This document shows, piece after piece, positions 15,639 through 18,608 of a DNA stretch of 18,608 bases (the first letter of the stretch is position 1; each line of letters begins with the position of its first letter). The position numbers and the translations under genes are program-made. The notes beneath the pieces are model-generated. The model had not been told where the DNA came from, made no database searches, and saw nothing but the letters and a program-made list of their open reading frames with translations. The DNA is from DATLGD01 sp035540755 (GTDB lineage Bacteria > Actinomycetota > Actinomycetes > Mycobacteriales > SCTD01): positions 1-18,608 of the forward strand of contig DATLGD010000070.1 of assembly GCA_035540755.1 (NCBI GenBank), read 5' to 3'.

Positions 15639-17090
15639 ATGCCTGCCCCTGCCCGTCCCGCCGACGCCGTCGTCGACGCGCTGGTCGAGCGCTCCGCTCG
15701 CGAGGGACGCCTGTCCCTGACCCAGCTGCGCACCGTCTTCGACGAGGCGGGCATCGGCCCCGCCGAGGCCCGATCGGTGCTGCAGCGGCTCACCGAGGCA
15801 GGCGGCGTCATCGGCAGCGACGACAAGCCCGCCCGGGCGCGCCGCACCCCCGCGAAGGGCAGCGCCACCGCGACCGCCAAGAAGGCGCGACCGGCCAAGC
15901 GGGTGGCCGGCCCGCAGGAGAGCCGTCCCGCCGGTCGCACCGTGACGAGCGCCGCTTCGACCGCTGAGGCGGCGGCCGAGGGAACGACCGCCGCCGCTGA
16001 GGCGTCCTTCTCCGAGGGTGCTCCCGCCCCGACCGAGTCCCGCTCCACCGCACCGGAGGCCGACGTGCCGACGCAGACCGCCCCGCCGACCGGCCCGGCT
16101 CCCGCCGCGACCGAGCCGGCCGCCGCCGTCGAGCCCGACGAGGACGCGCCCCTGGCCCTCGACGAGGCGCCCCCGGGCATCGACCTGGTCAAGGCCTACC
16201 TGCGCGAGATCGGCAAGGTGGCCCTGCTGAACGCCGAGCAGGAGGTCGAGCTGGCCAAGCGCATCGAGGCGGGCCTGTTCGCGGCCGAGAAGCTGCGCCT
16301 GAACAAGGCCGGGGAGCTCAAGCTCACCCCGAGCATGAAGCGCGACCTCGCCGAGATCGAGCGCGACGGCGAGCGCGCCAAGCGCCACCTGCTCGAGGCC
16401 AACCTGCGCCTGGTCGTGTCGCTTGCCAAGCGCTACCAGGGCCGTGGCCTGGACCTGCTGGACCTGGTCCAGGAGGGCAACCTCGGCCTGGTCCGCGCGG
16501 TCGAGAAGTTCGACTACGCCAAGGGCTACAAGTTCTCCACCTACGCCACCTGGTGGATCCGCCAGGCGCTGCAGCGCGCGCTGGCCGACCAGGGCCGCAC
16601 CATCCGCGTGCCCGTGCACATGGCCGAGCTCATCACCAAGGTCACCCGCACCCGCCGCGATCTCACCCAGACGCTCGGCCGCGAGCCGACCTCGGAGGAG
16701 CTCGGCGAGCCGCTCGGCATGACGGCGGAGAAGGTCGAGGAGATCCTGCGCTACGGCCGCGACACGCTGTCGCTGCAGGCGCCCGTGGGTGACGACGACG
16801 CCGTCCTCGGCGACTTCATCACCGACACCGACTCCATCGACCCGCAGATGGCCGTCGAGTCGCAGCTGCTGCACGGCCAGCTGTCGGCCGTGCTGTCGAG
16901 CCTGCCCGAGCGCTCGGCGATCGTCATGCGGATGCGCTTCGGGCTCGACGACGGCCGTCCGCGCACCCTCGACGAGGTCGGTCGGCACCTGGGCCTGACC
17001 CGCGAGCGGATCCGCCAGATCGAGCGCGACACCCTCGCCGAGATCCGCTCCTGCGGCAGCGCCGACGCGCTGCGCGAGTACGTGGCCTAG
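15639..17090 (+). CDS. sigB: Second sigma-70 factor (SigB/HrdD-like, group 2) with region 1.1-like N-terminus
   Basis: The 483-residue sigma-70 protein starts at ATG with GGAG 9 nt upstream. Residues 8-60 (DAVVDALVERSAREGRLS... EARSVLQRLTEAGGV) look like a helical sigma region 1.1. A Lys/Ala/Pro-rich linker follows to about residue 178. Region 1.2 begins IDLVKAYLREIGKVALL (181-197). Region 2 runs from NLRLVVSLAKRY (255-266) to FSTYATWWIRQALQRALADQ (299-318), and region 4 contains LSSLPERSAIVMRMRFGLDD and LTRERIRQIERD (453-464). It ends ALREYVA. The -35 helix core RERIRQIE is intact. Compared with primary sigma factors, one -12-contact residue (T to Q312) and the basic end of region 4.2 are changed. 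Together with the ECF-type promoter this suggests a stress-induced alternative principal-like sigma. A 20-bp hairpin follows. Confidence 0.9.
   Translation: MPAPARPADAVVDALVERSAREGRLSLTQLRTVFDEAGIGPAEARSVLQRLTEAGGVIGSDDKPARARRTPAKGSATATAKKARPAKRVAGPQESRPAGRTVTSAASTAEAAAEGTTAAAEASFSEGAPAPTESRSTAPEADVPTQTAPPTGPAPAATEPAAAVEPDEDAPLALDEAPPGIDLVKAYLREIGKVALLNAEQEVELAKRIEAGLFAAEKLRLNKAGELKLTPSMKRDLAEIERDGERAKRHLLEANLRLVVSLAKRYQGRGLDLLDLVQEGNLGLVRAVEKFDYAKGYKFSTYATWWIRQALQRALADQGRTIRVPVHMAELITKVTRTRRDLTQTLGREPTSEELGEPLGMTAEKVEEILRYGRDTLSLQAPVGDDDAVLGDFITDTDSIDPQMAVESQLLHGQLSAVLSSLPERSAIVMRMRFGLDDGRPRTLDEVGRHLGLTRERIRQIERDTLAEIRSCGSADALREYVA
16498..16567 (+). repeat. 70-bp near-identical segment shared by the two sigma genes, copy 2
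   Basis: This is the partner of 14341-14410, with 67 of 70 positions identical. The three differences are one amino-acid change (T to A in KFDYxKGYKF) and two silent third-position changes. The identity stops where the paralogues diverge (WIRQAIT versus WIRQALQ). Confidence 0.85.
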
Positions 17091-17100
17091 CAGTCACCGC

Positions 17101-17142
17101 ACGACGAGAGCCGCCGTCCCCCGGGACGGCGGCTCTCGTCGT
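17101..17142. terminator. Bidirectional 20-bp perfect hairpin terminator
   Basis: Arms 17101-17120 and 17123-17142 are exact reverse complements (left begins ACGACGAGAGCC, right ends GGCTCTCGTCGT) around a 2-nt centre. The hairpin lies between the convergent sigma gene (stop at 17090) and the isochorismatase-fold gene (stop at 17161). It has no T-run, but its position and stability make it a clear transcription barrier for both strands. Confidence 0.85.
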
Positions 17143-17160
17143 CTCCCTGCCCGGACGGGC

Positions 17161-17967
17161 TCAGCCCTCGAACGGCACCGGGCTCGCGAACTGCTCGGTC
17201 GTCATCGAGAAGCCCCAGCAGTTCTTGGCGTTGAAGACGACGGCCTGCTTGCAGTAGTCCGGGCTGGAGGTCGCGGAGGCGTCTTCGAGGAGCACCGCGT
17301 TGTAGTCGCGGAAGTAGGCGTCCTCCATCGTGGTGGTGACGCACTGGTCGATGTTGACACCGGCGAGGAAGAGCGTCTGGATGCCCTGCGTGCGCAGCAC
17401 CTGGTCGAGGTGCGTGCCGTAGAACCCGCTCATCCGCACCTTGTGGACGTGGATGTCGTCCTCGGTCATGTACGGCTTCAGCTCGTCGACCATCTCGGCA
17501 CCCCACTCCCCCTCGACGAGGACCCGGCCGTGGTCGAGCTCCTGCCCGATGCCCTGCTGGTCCAGCTCGTGCTTGAACGAGTACAGCGTCGGCGCGCCGA
17601 GGTTGCGCAGGTCTGCGCGGTTGTGCCAGTAGACCCAGATCACCCACGTGTTGCGCTCTCGCGCGGTCTCGAGGGCTCGCTGGACGCCGGGGATGGCCTC
17701 GCGGCAGCCCTGCCAGTCCAGCCCGGAGCGGTGCGTCCAGCCGCCCTCGGCGCAGAAGTCGTTCTGCATGTCGATGACGACCAGCGCCTGCCGGTCGGGA
17801 CTGTCGACGATCGGCTTGAGCTGCGCGTCCCACCTCAGCAGCCCGCCGCGGGTGTGGTGCGGCGACAGGTGCACGTGGTCCTCGGTGAGGTGCCACCGGT
17901 CGGCGCTGGAGGCGAACTGCACGCCGCCCTCGTTGCTCTCGGCGTAGATCTCGCGGAACCTCGGCAT
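17161..17967 (-). CDS. Isochorismatase-fold cysteine hydrolase (amidohydrolase-like)
   Basis: The 268-residue protein starts at ATG 17967 with AAGGA upstream; a longer start at 18021 would run through the previous gene's end. The first ~58 residues (FREIYAESNEGGVQF...) are an extension absent from small family members. The core carries the triad D66 in VVIDMQNDF, K176 in HVHKVRMSGF and C209 in GVNIDQCV, with the family's FYGTHLDQVL segment. The nicotinamidase DxH metal motif is missing (here WVYWHNR), so it is not PncA. It more resembles ureidoacrylate, biuret or N-carbamoyl-sarcosine type amidases that cleave C-N bonds. It lies 13 nt downstream of a gamma-glutamyltransferase gene, so the pair is probably cotranscribed and may process an amide or gamma-glutamyl compound. 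The exact substrate is unknown. Confidence 0.85.
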   Translation of the reverse strand: MPRFREIYAESNEGGVQFASSADRWHLTEDHVHLSPHHTRGGLLRWDAQLKPIVDSPDRQALVVIDMQNDFCAEGGWTHRSGLDWQGCREAIPGVQRALETARERNTWVIWVYWHNRADLRNLGAPTLYSFKHELDQQGIGQELDHGRVLVEGEWGAEMVDELKPYMTEDDIHVHKVRMSGFYGTHLDQVLRTQGIQTLFLAGVNIDQCVTTTMEDAYFRDYNAVLLEDASATSSPDYCKQAVVFNAKNCWGFSMTTEQFASPVPFEG

Positions 17968-17980
17968 GTCGATCCTTCTC

Positions 17981-18608
17981 TCAGAAGCCGAGCGCGGCGC
18001 CGTCGCCCCGCGGGTCGGCACCGCCCTCGAGGAAGCCGTCGTCGGCGAAGCGGATGGCCTGCGCGTGGCCGCAGTTGTCGTCCCAGGTGGCCAGCAGCTT
18101 CACCGGCTGTCCCCGCCGCTCGAGCTCGCGCACCACCGGCTCCGACACCCGGCCCTCGAGCCACAGGTCCTGGCTCTCCACGCCCCAGGTGCGGCCCATC
18201 AGCCAGCGCGGGGCCTCGATGGCCTGCTGCACGTCATAGTCGAAGTCGACCAGCCGGGTGAGCAGCGCCGCGTGGGTCTGCGGCTGCCCCTCACCCCCCA
18301 TGGTGCCGAAGACGAGGTAGGGCTCGCCGTCGCGGGTGGCCATGGCCGGGATGAGCGTGTGGAACGTGCGCTTGCCCGGCTCGAGCCGGTTGGGGTGGTC
18401 CTCGGCCAGGGAGAAGAACGAGCCCCGGTTCTGCGGGAGGATGCCGGTCTCGCCGGCCACCACCCCGGCGCCGAAGTCGTGGAAGACCGACTGGATGAGC
18501 GAGACCTGCAGGCCGTCGCCGTCGACGGCGCAGAGGTACACCGTGTCTCCCCCGCCCGGCCCGCCCCCGGCCCCGGGCGCGCCCGGGGCCGGGGGCGGGC
18601 CGGGCGGG
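17981..18608 (-). CDS. Gamma-glutamyltransferase family protein, C-terminal part (cut by window edge)
   Basis: This is the small-subunit region of a self-cleaving Ntn-hydrolase. The likely nucleophile threonine is at codon 18544-18542 in GDTVYLCAVDGDG. It is followed by SLIQSVF, GILPQNRGSFFSL, PGKRTFHTLIPAM, FGTMGGEGQPQTHAALLTRL and VQQAIEAPRW, in the order of the YwrD-like GGT group. The stop is TGA at 17981, after GGADPRGDGAALGF. The large subunit lies outside the window. Just before the Thr the frame reads a Gly/Pro/Ala-only stretch encoded by a perfect palindrome, so that part may be wrong (see the repeat at 18551). Family members move or hydrolyse gamma-glutamyl groups, or act as acylases. 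The gene is probably cotranscribed with the cysteine hydrolase. Confidence 0.88.
   Translation of the reverse strand, partial: PPGPPPAPGAPGAGGGPGGGDTVYLCAVDGDGLQVSLIQSVFHDFGAGVVAGETGILPQNRGSFFSLAEDHPNRLEPGKRTFHTLIPAMATRDGEPYLVFGTMGGEGQPQTHAALLTRLVDFDYDVQQAIEAPRWLMGRTWGVESQDLWLEGRVSEPVVRELERRGQPVKLLATWDDNCGHAQAIRFADDGFLEGGADPRGDGAALGF
18551..18608. repeat. 58-bp perfect palindrome at the window end
   Basis: Bases 18551-18579 and 18580-18608 are exact reverse complements of each other, nearly all G and C, and the palindrome reaches the last base given. It lies inside the gamma-glutamyltransferase frame just upstream of the catalytic Thr. It may be a fold-back artefact at a contig end or a true long hairpin. 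Confidence 0.85.

Overview
The window is very GC-rich DNA with GTG starts, short AGGAGG-type ribosome sites and almost no A/T tracts. It carries an actinobacterial principal sigma factor (C-terminus LRDYLD), an actinobacterial aconitase and a SigR/SigH-type promoter. I infer a high-GC actinobacterium, possibly of the Geodermatophilaceae, but the genus is a guess from protein style.

Layout. Positions 15-2924 (+) encode a large secreted, membrane-anchored metallohydrolase related to M19 membrane dipeptidases. Next come a decayed GNAT acetyltransferase (2926-3218, -) and a secreted protein of unknown function (3299-4222, -). A minus-strand block follows: a small hydrophilic protein (7398-7153), a GSP39-type SDR oxidoreductase (7126-6242), nicotinate phosphoribosyltransferase pncB (6194-4920) and nicotinamidase pncA (4923-4339). 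pncB and pncA overlap by 4 nt and together form the Preiss-Handler salvage route from nicotinamide to nicotinate mononucleotide. Diverging from this block are a GT20 trehalose-phosphate-synthase-like enzyme (7483-9024, +) and an overlapping alpha/beta hydrolase (9011-9766). A single-pass membrane protein (9817-10335) and aconitase acnA (10444-13305) follow.

The most interesting part is 13306-17142. It holds a sigA-like principal sigma factor (13557-14936), a small HExxH metalloprotein 10 nt behind it (14947-15291), a structured 347-bp intergenic region, and a second sigma-70 protein (15639-17090). The second gene has an exact GGAAT-N18-GTT promoter, so it is probably induced by a thiol/oxidative-stress ECF sigma factor. 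Its protein has a region-1.1-like N-terminus that the first sigma lacks. It also has altered residues at a -12-recognition position and along the end of region 4.2. The arrangement resembles the mycobacterial sigA/sigB neighbourhood, with unusual protein features. A 20-bp perfect hairpin (17101-17142) closes this block.

The right end holds an isochorismatase-fold cysteine hydrolase (17967-17161, -), 13 nt behind the C-terminal part of a gamma-glutamyltransferase that runs off the edge. The last 58 bases are a perfect palindrome. They may be a fold-back or assembly artefact at a contig end, so the last ~29 bases should be treated with caution.

I see no rRNA, tRNA, CRISPR array, insertion sequence or phage gene. 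The strongest candidates for new biology are the second sigma factor with its promoter and leader, and the His-tailed M19-like hydrolase.
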